Shown here: one piece after another, positions 7,830 through 16,359 of the stretch | Position numbering within the stretch: position 1 is the first letter of the stretch | Layout: every line of letters starts with the position of its first letter | NCBI RefSeq assembly: GCF_000722545.1 | Contig: NZ_JNVM01000015.1 | Coordinates: 1-64,000 of the forward strand | Direction of reading: 5' to 3' | Origin: Paenibacillus tyrphae | GTDB lineage: Bacteria; Bacillota; Bacilli; Paenibacillales; NBRC-103111 | Length of the DNA stretch: 64,000 nt | Program-made: the position numbers and the translations under genes | The notes under the pieces: generated by a model | Told to the model about the DNA's origin: nothing | Seen by the model: only the letters and a program-made list of their open reading frames with translations | Databases searched by the model: none

Positions 7830-8382
7830 GTCCCCGCACCTCCAGCCATTTTTCTTTAAGCAGCGATTTTCCGCGATACAATCTCGTTTCAATCGTCTTC
7901 ATCGGCAACCCGGTCACATCCGAAATTTCTTGATACGACAACTGTTTGTAGTGATACAAATACAGAATGAGCCGGTATTTGTCCGGCAGGTCGGCAAGCA
8001 GCCGCTGCATCGTTTCCTGCTCTTCCTTTTGTAGGGCACGGGCCTCAGGCTCTTCCCGGCGGTCTCCGAACCAGCCCTTAATTTTGTCCAGAATTGCTTC
8101 GTACGGCTTGCGCCGCTGCGAACGCCTGTAGTCGGTGACCACATTGACGGTCATCCGGTAAAGCCAGGTTTTAAACTTGGCGTCGCCGCGAAAGTTGGCG
8201 AGGGAACGGTACAGCTTGATAAATACTTCCTGAGTCAAATCTTCGGCTGTTTCGCGATGTAAGGTCATGCGATAAATCAGCGTATAGATATAGTCCTGAT
8301 AACGTGCCATTAATACCCGGTACGCTTCTTCATCACCTTGACGGATTAGGTCGACCAGCTGTTCATCCGTCATGCTCTCCAC
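7780..8382 (-). CDS. ECF-family RNA polymerase sigma factor
   Basis: The 200-residue protein has sigma region 2 (AYRVLMARYQDYIYTLIYRM through FKTWLYRMTVNVVTDYRR) and region 4 (LPDKYRLILYLYHYKQLSYQEISDVTG, with the MKTIETRLYRG recognition helix). It resembles SigW-group sigma factors but cannot be assigned to one named regulon. A GTG start at 8382 has AAGGCGG eight bases upstream. The next ATG, nine bases downstream, has only a badly spaced site. It is the first gene of a sigma, anti-sigma, membrane protein and DUF4097 operon. Its C-terminal codons overlap the anti-sigma start. Confidence 0.9.
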   Translation of the reverse strand: MESMTDEQLVDLIRQGDEEAYRVLMARYQDYIYTLIYRMTLHRETAEDLTQEVFIKLYRSLANFRGDAKFKTWLYRMTVNVVTDYRRSQRRKPYEAILDKIKGWFGDRREEPEARALQKEEQETMQRLLADLPDKYRLILYLYHYKQLSYQEISDVTGLPMKTIETRLYRGKSLLKEKWLEVRGHDHHASKRSRAATLSE

Positions 8383-8469
8383 ATTGCTCACCGCCTTGAT
8401 CTGCGCTCTTGAAACCTTAGACGCCGTTCCTCCCCCAAACCCCTTCAAAACCATTCAAAAAATTTTATT

Positions 8470-9162
8470 TTAATCGCAGGAAACGGAACGGACGCCATCT
8501 AGCCGCATCAGATCTTCGACGGTTTGGCTGACATTGTTGCCTTTGGCAAGCCTCAGCGTGAGGGTGATATGAATTAAGTCCTCTTCTTCCGAAGGCATCT
8601 CTTCGACGGAAAGCTTCTGGATTACGCTTCCTTTGTTCGCAAGCAAAGCGGACACTTTGCCGATCAAACTCGGCGTATCCAGCGCTTTGAGCTGAATATG
8701 GCGCAGCTTTTTGGCGCGGAGGTATTTTTTCTCCACTAAGTTAAGCACAAACAAACTGATCAAGGCAAACACGCAGCTCAATGCGGCCGGATAATAAAAG
8801 CCTGCTCCCGTCGCAAGACCGATAGCGGCCACTACCCATAGAGAAGCGGCCGTCGTGAGGCCGGTGATCGATTTGCCTGTATATAGAATGGTCCCCGCGC
8901 CGAGAAATCCGATTCCGCTGATGACTTGGGCCGCCAGACGGGCCGGGTCCAACCGCACGTTGTCCAGCTTGGAAAATTCGGAAAAACCATACATAGATAA
9001 GAGCATAATCAGCGTGGAACCGAGGCAAACGAGCATGTGCGTGCGCAGTCCGGCGGCATGGCTGCTCTGCTCCCTCTCGATCCCGATCAAGCCGCCGAAC
9101 AGCAGCGACAATACCAATCTGAGCGTAATATGCAATGTGTCGATCGTCCATGGATCATGCAT
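8470..9162 (-). CDS. MgtC/SapB family membrane protein
   Basis: The 230-residue protein shows the MgtC signature in its N-terminal helices: GGLIGIEREQSSHAAGLRTH, then ISGIGFLGAGTI and ITGLTTAASLWVVAAIG. About five transmembrane helices are followed by an ACT-like cytoplasmic domain from about residue 150. MgtC proteins are linked to magnesium limitation and to modulation of the F-type ATP synthase in some bacteria, but here the role is inferred from family only. AAGGAGGCGG precedes the ATG. It is 87 bp upstream of the sigma gene and may be partly co-transcribed with it. Confidence 0.88.
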   Translation of the reverse strand: MHDPWTIDTLHITLRLVLSLLFGGLIGIEREQSSHAAGLRTHMLVCLGSTLIMLLSMYGFSEFSKLDNVRLDPARLAAQVISGIGFLGAGTILYTGKSITGLTTAASLWVVAAIGLATGAGFYYPAALSCVFALISLFVLNLVEKKYLRAKKLRHIQLKALDTPSLIGKVSALLANKGSVIQKLSVEEMPSEEEDLIHITLTLRLAKGNNVSQTVEDLMRLDGVRSVSCD

Positions 9163-9261
9163 AGATGAAACCGCCTCCTTACCAACAAGATATTGATGAC
9201 TATTGTAACACGTCGCGCTCTTCTGATGGAGGCCCGGTAAAAATATTCCGCAGAAAAGTCA

Positions 9262-9289
9262 TTGACTTCGGGACAGTTGCAGGTAGACT
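9262..9289 (+). promoter_or_regulatory. Candidate promoter for the 560-residue protein
   Basis: TTGACT (9262-9267) and TAGACT (9284-9289) are spaced by 16 bp, 55 bp upstream of the chosen start. The -10 match is modest. Confidence 0.45.
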
Positions 9290-9344
9290 AAAGAAGTGAA
9301 ACGTTTAAATTAGCGTGGGACGAGTACTGGAGGAATGGTGCTTC

Positions 9345-11027
9345 ATGAAAAAGGAAACGAACGAACGGAGACGTCTCGTTCTCCGGCTTGCGGCCGAGCA
9401 GGCTCTTGCTCTGCCTCTGCTAGATAGCGGCTATTGGTTTCATAAAGATTTGCGCGACAACTTTTATTTTGCTTCCCATCTGTTTGCCTATGTAGCGGAA
9501 GGTGCTCCCGGTTGGAGCGAGGAAAACCGGCAAGCGGCGGCCGGCCTGTCGATCCGGATGCTTCGTCAAGTACTGGCGCTGCAGGATCAAAATCCGGACA
9601 GCCCGATGTACGGGCATTGGCCGCTAAATCTGGGAGCCGATCCGGCCGCGGCGAAGCCGCACGTACTGCCGGTCGAGCTGATGGGATGCCTGCTGATCCT
9701 GTTCCACGAAAAGCTGCGGCACGCGCTGCCCCGAGAACTGGACAGCGAGCTTCAAGCGGCTCTGCAGCACATTTACAAAAGTGGCGTGTACCGCCACCCG
9801 CTGGCATCGATGCACCATCACGAAGCGAAGCATACCGCATTAAAGCTGCTGCTCGGACAAGTATTCGCCGACGAGGCGCTGCTTCGGGAAGGGACGGCAT
9901 GCGCCCGCCGCCTGTTAGACCACGTACGTACGTTCGGATTCAAGGAATACGGCTGCCTCCCTTGGCATTGGCACTGGATTCAAGCTTTCACTTGCGTATG
10001 GGAAATCGTTCAGGATGAACAAGCGCATGAGGTCGCGGAGGAGCTGCTCGAATATTTGTGGAAACTTCGTGCGGAGTCGTATTTGCGCGGCGCTTGGGTC
10101 GGGCCGCAGTCCCGGATCTGGCCGCACGATGCGCCGAAGGATACAAATACGCCGCATGACTATATCCAGTTCGGCGATTTTCCGGCGCCGACGGCGTTTC
10201 CGCGTCTGGAGGGAGCGGCGCTCTTCAGCTATGAAGTATCGGTGGCTGTTCGGGAGGCGGCCATGAACCGCCAAGCGGCTTGCGAGCTCAAGCGCAAAAT
10301 CCGTTTTGCCGGAGCCGACGAGAAGGTCGAGTCCGAAGCACATACGTATGCCTATTTGACGAACGACTATGCCCTCGGGGGCATTTGGGAGCGGCGCGAC
10401 GAATTCGATAACGAACAGCTGCGCTGGGATGTCTCGCTGCCCTTGGATACAGAAACGGCCGCGCTTGGCGTAAATCAGCTGTACTTCTTTCATCCCGGGG
10501 CCTATTACACGCCGGGCGACGACCGCCACGCCAGCTCTTACGGACAGGTGTTACTGGACAAAGATACGCTCATCGCCGTCTGGGACGTGCCGCCGGACGC
10601 CGAGGCCGCCGATACGTTGGTCGGATGCCTACCCAAAGGCGAATGGCACATCGAAGAGCGAAGCGGCTACGGAAAGCTCGGGCAGGTCTTCGTCGCGGTC
10701 CATCTGATGCAGCCGTTAAGCGTGACGGAGCAAAACGACCGCCTGTCCGCAGCATCGCTGCTCTCTAACGGACGGAACGCAGTCGTGGTCGAAGCGATGG
10801 GAGTGGCGGAAGCGGAAGCAGGCGGCGTCTTTACGCTAGAAGACTGGCGCGCCCTTGCAGGCGCTTCGGATAAACAGCCCGCCTTCGAAGACGGAGAAGG
10901 GGCCTTGTCGGTTGTTTATACGACTCGCCGCGGCCACCGCTTGCAGCTGACCGTACGCGGTGAAACCATTGTACAGCGTACGGTTGACGGAGTGACGGTT
11001 GCCTTTGACGACTATACGATTTTTTGA
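9345..11027 (+). CDS. Unrecognised 560-residue protein, possibly a carbohydrate-active toroid/beta-sandwich protein
   Basis: I do not recognise this protein with certainty. The first half is helical and rich in aromatic and histidine residues (FYFASHLFAYVAEG, SMHHHEAKHTALKLLL, GCLPWHWHWIQAF). The second half is mainly beta-like (YAYLTNDYALGGIWERR, YFFHPGAYYTPGDDRHASSYGQVL). Helix-toroid followed by beta-sandwich is the layout of heparinase II/III-like lyases and related sugar enzymes, but I see no diagnostic catalytic motif. There is no signal peptide, so it should be cytoplasmic. The ATG at 9345 has GGAGG eleven bases upstream. It is monocistronic and its end overlaps the convergent GNAT gene by 16 bp. 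Confidence 0.55.
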   Translation: MKKETNERRRLVLRLAAEQALALPLLDSGYWFHKDLRDNFYFASHLFAYVAEGAPGWSEENRQAAAGLSIRMLRQVLALQDQNPDSPMYGHWPLNLGADPAAAKPHVLPVELMGCLLILFHEKLRHALPRELDSELQAALQHIYKSGVYRHPLASMHHHEAKHTALKLLLGQVFADEALLREGTACARRLLDHVRTFGFKEYGCLPWHWHWIQAFTCVWEIVQDEQAHEVAEELLEYLWKLRAESYLRGAWVGPQSRIWPHDAPKDTNTPHDYIQFGDFPAPTAFPRLEGAALFSYEVSVAVREAAMNRQAACELKRKIRFAGADEKVESEAHTYAYLTNDYALGGIWERRDEFDNEQLRWDVSLPLDTETAALGVNQLYFFHPGAYYTPGDDRHASSYGQVLLDKDTLIAVWDVPPDAEAADTLVGCLPKGEWHIEERSGYGKLGQVFVAVHLMQPLSVTEQNDRLSAASLLSNGRNAVVVEAMGVAEAEAGGVFTLEDWRALAGASDKQPAFEDGEGALSVVYTTRRGHRLQLTVRGETIVQRTVDGVTVAFDDYTIF

Positions 11028-11464
11028 AATTGCGTCAGCGTAATGCCAGGCGCGAGCAACTGGACCTGTACCGGCTCGTACCCGTGCTTTTCGTAAAGCC
11101 TCACGGCCGGCGTATTGTTCGTGCCCGTTGCGACTTTAATCACCGTTCCCGGCGGGACATGCTGCTCGATATGCTCCAGCAGCCGGCTCGCAATCCCATG
11201 ACGGAACCAATCGGGATGCACCATCATTCGACAAACGGTCATTTCCTTGGGCGATTGCTTGCAGGCTGCCGCTCCGACAAGCCGCTCATCCAAATAGCAG
11301 CCGAAAAAAGCTTCCCCTGACTCTCGAAGCGAAAGCGGCGAATCGATAAGCGGAGGAATTTCTTCGAAGCCTACAAGTTCCGCTTCGATACGGTATGCGA
11401 CCTGCTGAAGCGATAGCAGCTCCAGCGCGGCTTTCAGATCGTTTAAATCAATTGGTCTGATCAT
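11012..11464 (-). CDS. GNAT family N-acetyltransferase
   Basis: This 150-residue protein has the GNAT fold pattern. The acetyl-CoA binding motif A is MMVHPDWFRHGIASRLLEHIEQ, fitting R-x-x-G-x-A/G. Motif B is ATGTNNTPAVRLYEKHGYEPVQ. The acceptor is unknown. The start at 11464 has AAGGAGG ten bases upstream, so nine residues of upstream frame are excluded. Its 3' end overlaps the end of the convergent 560-residue gene by 16 bp. Confidence 0.85.
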   Translation of the reverse strand: MIRPIDLNDLKAALELLSLQQVAYRIEAELVGFEEIPPLIDSPLSLRESGEAFFGCYLDERLVGAAACKQSPKEMTVCRMMVHPDWFRHGIASRLLEHIEQHVPPGTVIKVATGTNNTPAVRLYEKHGYEPVQVQLLAPGITLTQFQKIV

Positions 11465-11550
11465 GAGGGTGCAGCCTCCTTCAAGCCTCATTTGACAGCG
11501 GAGGCACTTAGATTGCCCTATATTTTACCAAACGAAACGTTGTCTCACAA

Positions 11551-11595
11551 CAAAAGAGGCTATCCCTAGCAAATGTTTGCCTTGGGACAGCCTCT
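11551..11595 (-). terminator. Terminator of gatCAB
   Basis: Twelve-base arms AGAGGCTATCCC and GGGACAGCCTCT (one mismatch) are followed on the minus strand by TTTTG. It lies about 25 bp past the gatB stop. Confidence 0.8.
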
Positions 11596-11620
11596 GTCGC
11601 TTTTCCAGCTAAGGAAAGCC

Positions 11621-13069
11621 TTAACGGTTCAGGACCTCGATAATCAATTTGTTCACCAATCCGGGGTTGGCTTTCCCCTTCGTCTCTTTCATTACTTGAC
11701 CGACCAGGAAGCCGACGGCTTTCTCTTTGCCCGCTTTGAAGTCTGCCACCGATTGCGGATTGCCCGCAACGATCTGCTCAACCACGGCCAAAATCGCGCC
11801 TTCGTCGCTGATCTGCACAAGCCCCTGCTCCTCAACGATCGTCTGCGGGGCTTTGCCCGTTTCCAGCATCGTTTTAAAGACGGTTTTGGCAATTTTGCTG
11901 CTGATCGTCCCCTTCTCCATCAGTCCGATCATTTCGCCGAGACCTTTGCCGGTCACTTTGACATCCTGCAGCTCTAGGTTGTTCGCGTTCAAGTAGCCGA
12001 GCAAATCGCCCATAATCCAGTTGGCGACGGCTTTGGCGTCTTTGGTGAAGTTCAAGCTTTCCTCGAAAAAGTCGGCCAGCTTGATCGACGACGTGATGAC
12101 CTCCGCGTCATAGCTCGGCAGTCCGTATTCGCTGACGTACCGATTCTTGCGGGCGTCCGGCAGCTCGGGAATCGATTCGCGGACGCGCGCTTTCCATGCG
12201 TCGTCGATGTGCAGCGCCACGAGGTCCGGGTCCGGAAAATAACGATAGTCGTGCGCTTGCTCCTTGCTCCGCATCGTCAGCGTCTTGCCCTGCGCTTCGT
12301 CCCAACGGCGCGTTTCCTGTACGACTTTGCCACCGCTGTCCAGCACGTCCGCCTGACGCCATTCTTCGTATTCCAGTCCGCGATGTACGCCACGGAACGA
12401 GTTCATGTTCTTCAGCTCGGCCTTGGTGCCGAATTCCTTCTGCCCGTAAGGGCGCAAGCTGATGTTCGCGTCGCAGCGCAGCGAGCCTTCCTCCATTTTC
12501 ACGTCGGAAACGTCGCAGTACTGCATGATCGCTTTCAGCTTCTCCAGATACGCCCGCGCTTCCTCAGGGGAGCGGAGGTCCGGCTCGGAGACGATCTCGA
12601 TCAGCGGCGTGCCGACGCGGTTGAAGTCAACGAGCGAGGCATGACCACCGTCGACGTGCGTCAGCTTGCCCGCATCTTCCTCCAAATGCACGCGCGTAAT
12701 GCCGATGCGCTTCGTTTCGCCGTTGACTTCGATTTCAATCCAGCCATGCTCGCCGACCGGCTTGTCATACTGCGAAATTTGGTACGCCTTCGGGGAATCG
12801 GGGTAAAAATAGTTTTTGCGGTCGAATTTGCTCTCCGTTGCAATCTGGCAGTTAAGCGCCATCGACGCTTTCATCGCGTACTCCACCGCTTGCTTGTTCA
12901 GCACGGGAAGCACGCCGGGATGTCCGAGACAAATCGGACACGTATGGGTGTTCGGCGGAGCTCCGAAGGCGGTGGAGCAGCCGCAGAAAATTTTGGAGTT
13001 CGTGTGCAGTTCAACGTGCACTTCGAGCCCGATGACCGTCTCGTATTTCTTGTCGGTTGCTGCTGTCAC
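11621..13069 (-). CDS. gatB: Asp-tRNA(Asn)/Glu-tRNA(Gln) amidotransferase subunit B
   Basis: GatB is the kinase/tRNA-binding subunit of the GatCAB amidotransferase. This enzyme converts Glu-tRNA(Gln), and in some species Asp-tRNA(Asn), to the correctly charged form in the cytoplasm. The 482-residue length is typical. The conserved N-terminus YETVIGLEVHVEL, the cysteine-containing CGCSTAFG...CPICLGHPG segment and the C-terminal YqeY-like tail (FLVGQVMKETKGKANP) are all visible. A GTG start at 13069 has AAAGGAG nine bases upstream; the longer open frame overlaps gatA and is rejected. It follows gatA by 19 bp. Confidence 0.97.
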   Translation of the reverse strand: MTAATDKKYETVIGLEVHVELHTNSKIFCGCSTAFGAPPNTHTCPICLGHPGVLPVLNKQAVEYAMKASMALNCQIATESKFDRKNYFYPDSPKAYQISQYDKPVGEHGWIEIEVNGETKRIGITRVHLEEDAGKLTHVDGGHASLVDFNRVGTPLIEIVSEPDLRSPEEARAYLEKLKAIMQYCDVSDVKMEEGSLRCDANISLRPYGQKEFGTKAELKNMNSFRGVHRGLEYEEWRQADVLDSGGKVVQETRRWDEAQGKTLTMRSKEQAHDYRYFPDPDLVALHIDDAWKARVRESIPELPDARKNRYVSEYGLPSYDAEVITSSIKLADFFEESLNFTKDAKAVANWIMGDLLGYLNANNLELQDVKVTGKGLGEMIGLMEKGTISSKIAKTVFKTMLETGKAPQTIVEEQGLVQISDEGAILAVVEQIVAGNPQSVADFKAGKEKAVGFLVGQVMKETKGKANPGLVNKLIIEVLNR

Positions 13070-13088
13070 TAAAGGTGGCTCCTTTCTA

Positions 13089-14546
13089 TTACAGCTGCGG
13101 ACGCTGCTTGTGGAAGTCGGTTTGCTGCTCGTAAGCGTGAGCAACGCGCAAAATCGTCGATTCGTCCAGCGCCTTGCCGATAATCTGCAATCCGATCGGA
13201 AGACCGTCGGCAAAGCCGCAAGGAACGTTGATGGCCGGAATGCCGGCGAGGCTGACGGGAATCGTCAAAATATCGTTCAAGTACATGGTCAGAGGGTCGT
13301 CCGACTGCGCGCCGATCATAAAGGCCGGCGTCGGAGCCGTCGGTCCGATAACCACGTCGTATTTTTCGAACACCTGCTCGAAGTCGCGCTTGATCAACGT
13401 ACGGACCTTTTGCGCCTTCAAGTAGTAGGCATCGTAATAACCGGAGCTGAGCGCGTACGTTCCGAGCATGATGCGGCGCTTCACTTCGTCGCCGAACCCT
13501 TGGCTCCGGGATTGGATATACATATCAAGCAAATTTTTCGGATTGTCCGCGCGCACGCCGTAACGTACACCGTCGAAGCGCGCCAAGTTGGAGGACGCTT
13601 CGGAGGAAGCGAGCAAATAATAAGTCGCAACCGCGTATTCCGTATGCGGCAGCGATACTTCTTCGACGATCGCACCTTGGCCTTCCAGCACCTTCAAAGC
13701 GGTCAAAACGGCATCCTTCACCTTCGGGTCGATGCCTTCGCCCAAATATTCCTTCGGGACGGCAATCCGCAGCCCTTGCACGTCGCCGGTCAAAGCGCTG
13801 ACGTAGTCCGGAATGTCCGTGTTAAGCGACGTCGAATCGAGCGGATCGTGCCCAGCGATCGCCTGAAGCAAATAAGCGCTGTCTTCGACGTTTTTGGTGA
13901 GCGGACCGATCTGGTCGAGCGAGGACGCGAACGCGACCAAGCCGAAGCGGGAAACGAGCCCGTAAGTCGGCTTGAGGCCGACAATGCCGCAGTATGCCGC
14001 AGGTTGACGGATCGAACCGCCGGTGTCGGAGCCGAGTGAGAAATACACTTCGCCGGCCGCTACCGCCGCCGCAGAGCCGCCGCTGGAGCCGCCCGGAACG
14101 TATTCAAGATTCCACGGATTGTGCGTCGGATGGAAGCTGGAGTTTTCGTTGGAGCCGCCCATCGCGAACTCGTCCATATTCAGCTTGCCGATGCTGACCG
14201 CATCCGCTTCTTTAATTTTCCGAACCGCTGTTCCGTCATAAATCGGATTGTAGTTGCGTAAAAATTGACTGGCGCACGTCGTCGTGACGCCTTCGGTTAC
14301 CATGTTATCCTTGATGCCGATCGGCAGCCCGAACAGCAGCCCGCGCGTTTCGCTGCCGCCTGCCTTGGCGTCCAGCTCCTTCGCCTTCGCCCGGGCGTTC
14401 TCCTCATCCAACGTAAGAAACGCCTTCACTTTGCCGTCAACAGCGGCAATGCGTTTATAAGACTCGTCCACCAGATCGGAGACGGTAATTTCCTTCGCAT
14501 GAAGCTTGTTATGCAGTTCCTGCAAGCGCAAATTAAACAAAGACAA
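13089..14546 (-). CDS. gatA: Asp-tRNA(Asn)/Glu-tRNA(Gln) amidotransferase subunit A
   Basis: GatA is the glutaminase subunit of GatCAB and supplies ammonia for tRNA-dependent transamidation. The 485-residue protein carries the amidase signature: the lysine in PIGIKDN, the glycine/serine-rich PGGSSGGSAAAVAAG and the catalytic serine in SDTGGSIRQPA. A TTG start at 14546 gives an MSLFNLRLQEL N-terminus like other GatA proteins and has GGGAGG eight bases upstream. It is the middle gene of gatC-gatA-gatB, 42 bp after gatC. Confidence 0.97.
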   Translation of the reverse strand: MSLFNLRLQELHNKLHAKEITVSDLVDESYKRIAAVDGKVKAFLTLDEENARAKAKELDAKAGGSETRGLLFGLPIGIKDNMVTEGVTTTCASQFLRNYNPIYDGTAVRKIKEADAVSIGKLNMDEFAMGGSNENSSFHPTHNPWNLEYVPGGSSGGSAAAVAAGEVYFSLGSDTGGSIRQPAAYCGIVGLKPTYGLVSRFGLVAFASSLDQIGPLTKNVEDSAYLLQAIAGHDPLDSTSLNTDIPDYVSALTGDVQGLRIAVPKEYLGEGIDPKVKDAVLTALKVLEGQGAIVEEVSLPHTEYAVATYYLLASSEASSNLARFDGVRYGVRADNPKNLLDMYIQSRSQGFGDEVKRRIMLGTYALSSGYYDAYYLKAQKVRTLIKRDFEQVFEKYDVVIGPTAPTPAFMIGAQSDDPLTMYLNDILTIPVSLAGIPAINVPCGFADGLPIGLQIIGKALDESTILRVAHAYEQQTDFHKQRPQL

Positions 14547-14588
14547 GCACAAGTCCTCCCTTCAGGTTCGCCTCGGTAGATTCCACAC

Positions 14589-14876
14589 TTATTCTAGTAC
14601 AGCAGGCACTTTGATCTGCCCGTCTTCTTCATCCGGGGCGTTAAGCAGCACTTTCTCAATCGGCAGCGACGGTCTGACCTCGTCTTCGCGCATAACATTG
14701 ACAAGCGGCATCGCGTGGCTGGTCGGTTCGACATCGTCCGTGTTCAATTGCTCCAGCTGCCCGGCATATTTCAATATGGCGTTCAACTGCTCGGTAAACT
14801 GCTCTTTCTCGCGGTCGCTCAACTCCAGTCGGGCGAGAGCGGCCACGTGTTCGACATCCTTCACGGTTATGCTCAT
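14589..14876 (-). CDS. gatC: Asp-tRNA(Asn)/Glu-tRNA(Gln) amidotransferase subunit C
   Basis: GatC is the small subunit that wraps around and stabilises GatA. The 95 residues show the family pattern VKDVEHVAALARLELSD at the N-terminus and VMREDEVRPSLPIEKVLLNAP toward the C-terminus. GAGGTG precedes the ATG. It is the first gene of gatCAB and is preceded by a clear sigma-A promoter. Confidence 0.96.
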   Translation of the reverse strand: MSITVKDVEHVAALARLELSDREKEQFTEQLNAILKYAGQLEQLNTDDVEPTSHAMPLVNVMREDEVRPSLPIEKVLLNAPDEEDGQIKVPAVLE

Positions 14877-14911
14877 TCCTGCACCTCACTCTACTGACAA
14901 TCATTCTTATT

Positions 14912-14940
14912 ATTATAGCGGAGTTAAAGATTGAACTCAA
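14912..14940 (-). promoter_or_regulatory. gatCAB promoter
   Basis: On the minus strand TTGAGT (14935-14940) and TATAAT (14912-14917) are separated by 17 bp, 35 bp upstream of the gatC start. Confidence 0.8.
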
Positions 14941-15052
14941 TTGGGAACAGCGTGATTTTGCCTAAAAGAAAAAGAACCGGCAGCGTCCCTTACAAGGCCG
15001 CATCACGATTCTTTCGTTTCTACTCTATTACTTCTACTTAATTAAGCGAGCT

Positions 15053-15430
15053 TCAAATCCAAGCCCTCAAATTGACTTGCTTGATGAAATCTTCCTTAGA
15101 CTGAACTTCTTTGTTCGTCTCCGCCACGATTTCTTCCGCATCACCGTTCATGACCCGTCGGAACAGCTCTTCGTTCTTCGTCGCGAGCGCAAAATCGATC
15201 AGCGCTTCTCGTTCCAGCCGATCCACTTCCTGCTGAATGAGTACTTCCTCCAGCTCGACATCGGCACCCGGTACGAAGTAATGCTTGTTCACTTTCGGAA
15301 TCCGAACCACGTAATCGAACACATTGTCCGCATTGCGGTCGTACGCAATAATATATCCATATTCACCGATCGGCAAATTTTGTTCGAAGCTGTCGCCAAT
15401 AATAACGATCTTCTGTCCCAGACGCAGCAT
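15053..15430 (-). CDS. Hypothetical protein with C-terminal IDEAL-like segment
   Basis: This 125-residue protein has an N-terminal beta-rich half (LRLGQKIVIIGDSFEQN, YGYIIAYDRNAD). The helical C-terminal half contains LIDFALATKNEELFRRVM, which resembles the short IDEAL domain of Firmicute proteins. The function is unknown. It is monocistronic. The 412 bp upstream (15431-15843) contain no supported gene, only its own promoter region and that of the divergent yfiT-like gene. A weak GAATCG/CGGTTC hairpin with a T-rich tail near 14962-15010 may be its terminator. Confidence 0.6.
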   Translation of the reverse strand: MLRLGQKIVIIGDSFEQNLPIGEYGYIIAYDRNADNVFDYVVRIPKVNKHYFVPGADVELEEVLIQQEVDRLEREALIDFALATKNEELFRRVMNGDAEEIVAETNKEVQSKEDFIKQVNLRAWI

Positions 15431-15843
15431 GGACGTTCCCCCTCTTGGTCAACCGGCCCTTGCCTTGGATTCATGCTCTGCCTGCTGTCTTAATTTAAAT
15501 AGATGCATAATGTTAAGGAATTTGTGTATGACGCAATGAATCTCTCTTGCAACGGTCGCAGAGCATTTATGATGTATTCTATTAATTTTATCATCTTTTC
15601 GAGGGTTAGGCAATGCGATAAGCCTCGTCCGTGCGAACGAAAAGTATCCCGCTTGTCTAGTGGCAAAAGGACTCTATGCTGTTCCAGCCAATCTATCTAA
15701 GAGACAGAGATTGCTAGGCTAGATCGGTAGGGATTGGCCTTCAATTTTATCTTTTTTGTGCTAAAGTAATTAAAAGGAAACAGCTTCCCTACTATATGCG
15801 TTTGAAAAAAAGGAGCAAATAAGCGGAAAGGTGTGGGGTATTC

Positions 15844-16359
15844 ATGACAGACCATTTGAGGTTTCCGATCGGGCAGTACGAGGCTCCGGCAAAGCCGGAT
15901 GTGGAGATGATTGCGGCTTGGATCGATGAGATTGCCCAGCTGCCGCAGCTGGTGAGAGCGGCTGTTCAAGGAGCCTGTGAGACACAGCTCGATACGCCGT
16001 ACCGGCCGGGAGGATGGACGGTGAGGCAGGTCGTTCATCATATGGCGGACAGCCATATGAACAGCTTCATCCGCTTCAAGCTGGCATTGACGGAGGAAGT
16101 GCCCGTCATTAGGCCGTATCGAGAGGAACGCTGGGCGGAGCTGCCGGATACCCGGCAAGCCCCGGTCGCGTTATCGCTTGCGCTGCTGGACGCCTTACAC
16201 GAACGATGGGTATTGCTGCTGCGCGGACTCTCGGATGAGGAGCTTGCAAGAGAATTTCGCCATCCGGACAGCGGCATCATCCGGCTCGATCAAAATATTG
16301 GGCTGTACGCTTGGCACGGCCGGCACCATTTGGCGCACATACGCCTTATAACCGGATGA
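15844..16359 (+). CDS. yfiT: DinB/YfiT family putative metal-dependent hydrolase or thiol transferase
   Basis: The 171-residue helical-bundle protein carries the three-histidine metal site of the DinB/YfiT family: HHMADSH near residue 63 and HGRHHLAHI near the C-terminus. Its N-terminus (LRFPIGQYE) matches B. subtilis YfiT. Relatives include bacillithiol S-transferases that detoxify electrophiles. That activity is plausible in a bacillithiol-making Firmicute but is inferred. Its last 14 bases overlap the convergent M24 peptidase gene. Confidence 0.85.
   Translation: MTDHLRFPIGQYEAPAKPDVEMIAAWIDEIAQLPQLVRAAVQGACETQLDTPYRPGGWTVRQVVHHMADSHMNSFIRFKLALTEEVPVIRPYREERWAELPDTRQAPVALSLALLDALHERWVLLLRGLSDEELAREFRHPDSGIIRLDQNIGLYAWHGRHHLAHIRLITG

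Noticed and set aside
8380..8460. ECF-type autoregulated promoter upstream of the sigma factor gene (TGAA...CGTCTA)
   Set aside because: The spacing is 18 bp instead of about 16 and the -35 lacks the usual AAC; too weak to list as a feature.
15503..15700. Small plus-strand open frame between the IDEAL-like and yfiT-like genes
   Set aside because: No ribosome-binding site, no recognisable composition; it lies in an AT-rich promoter region.
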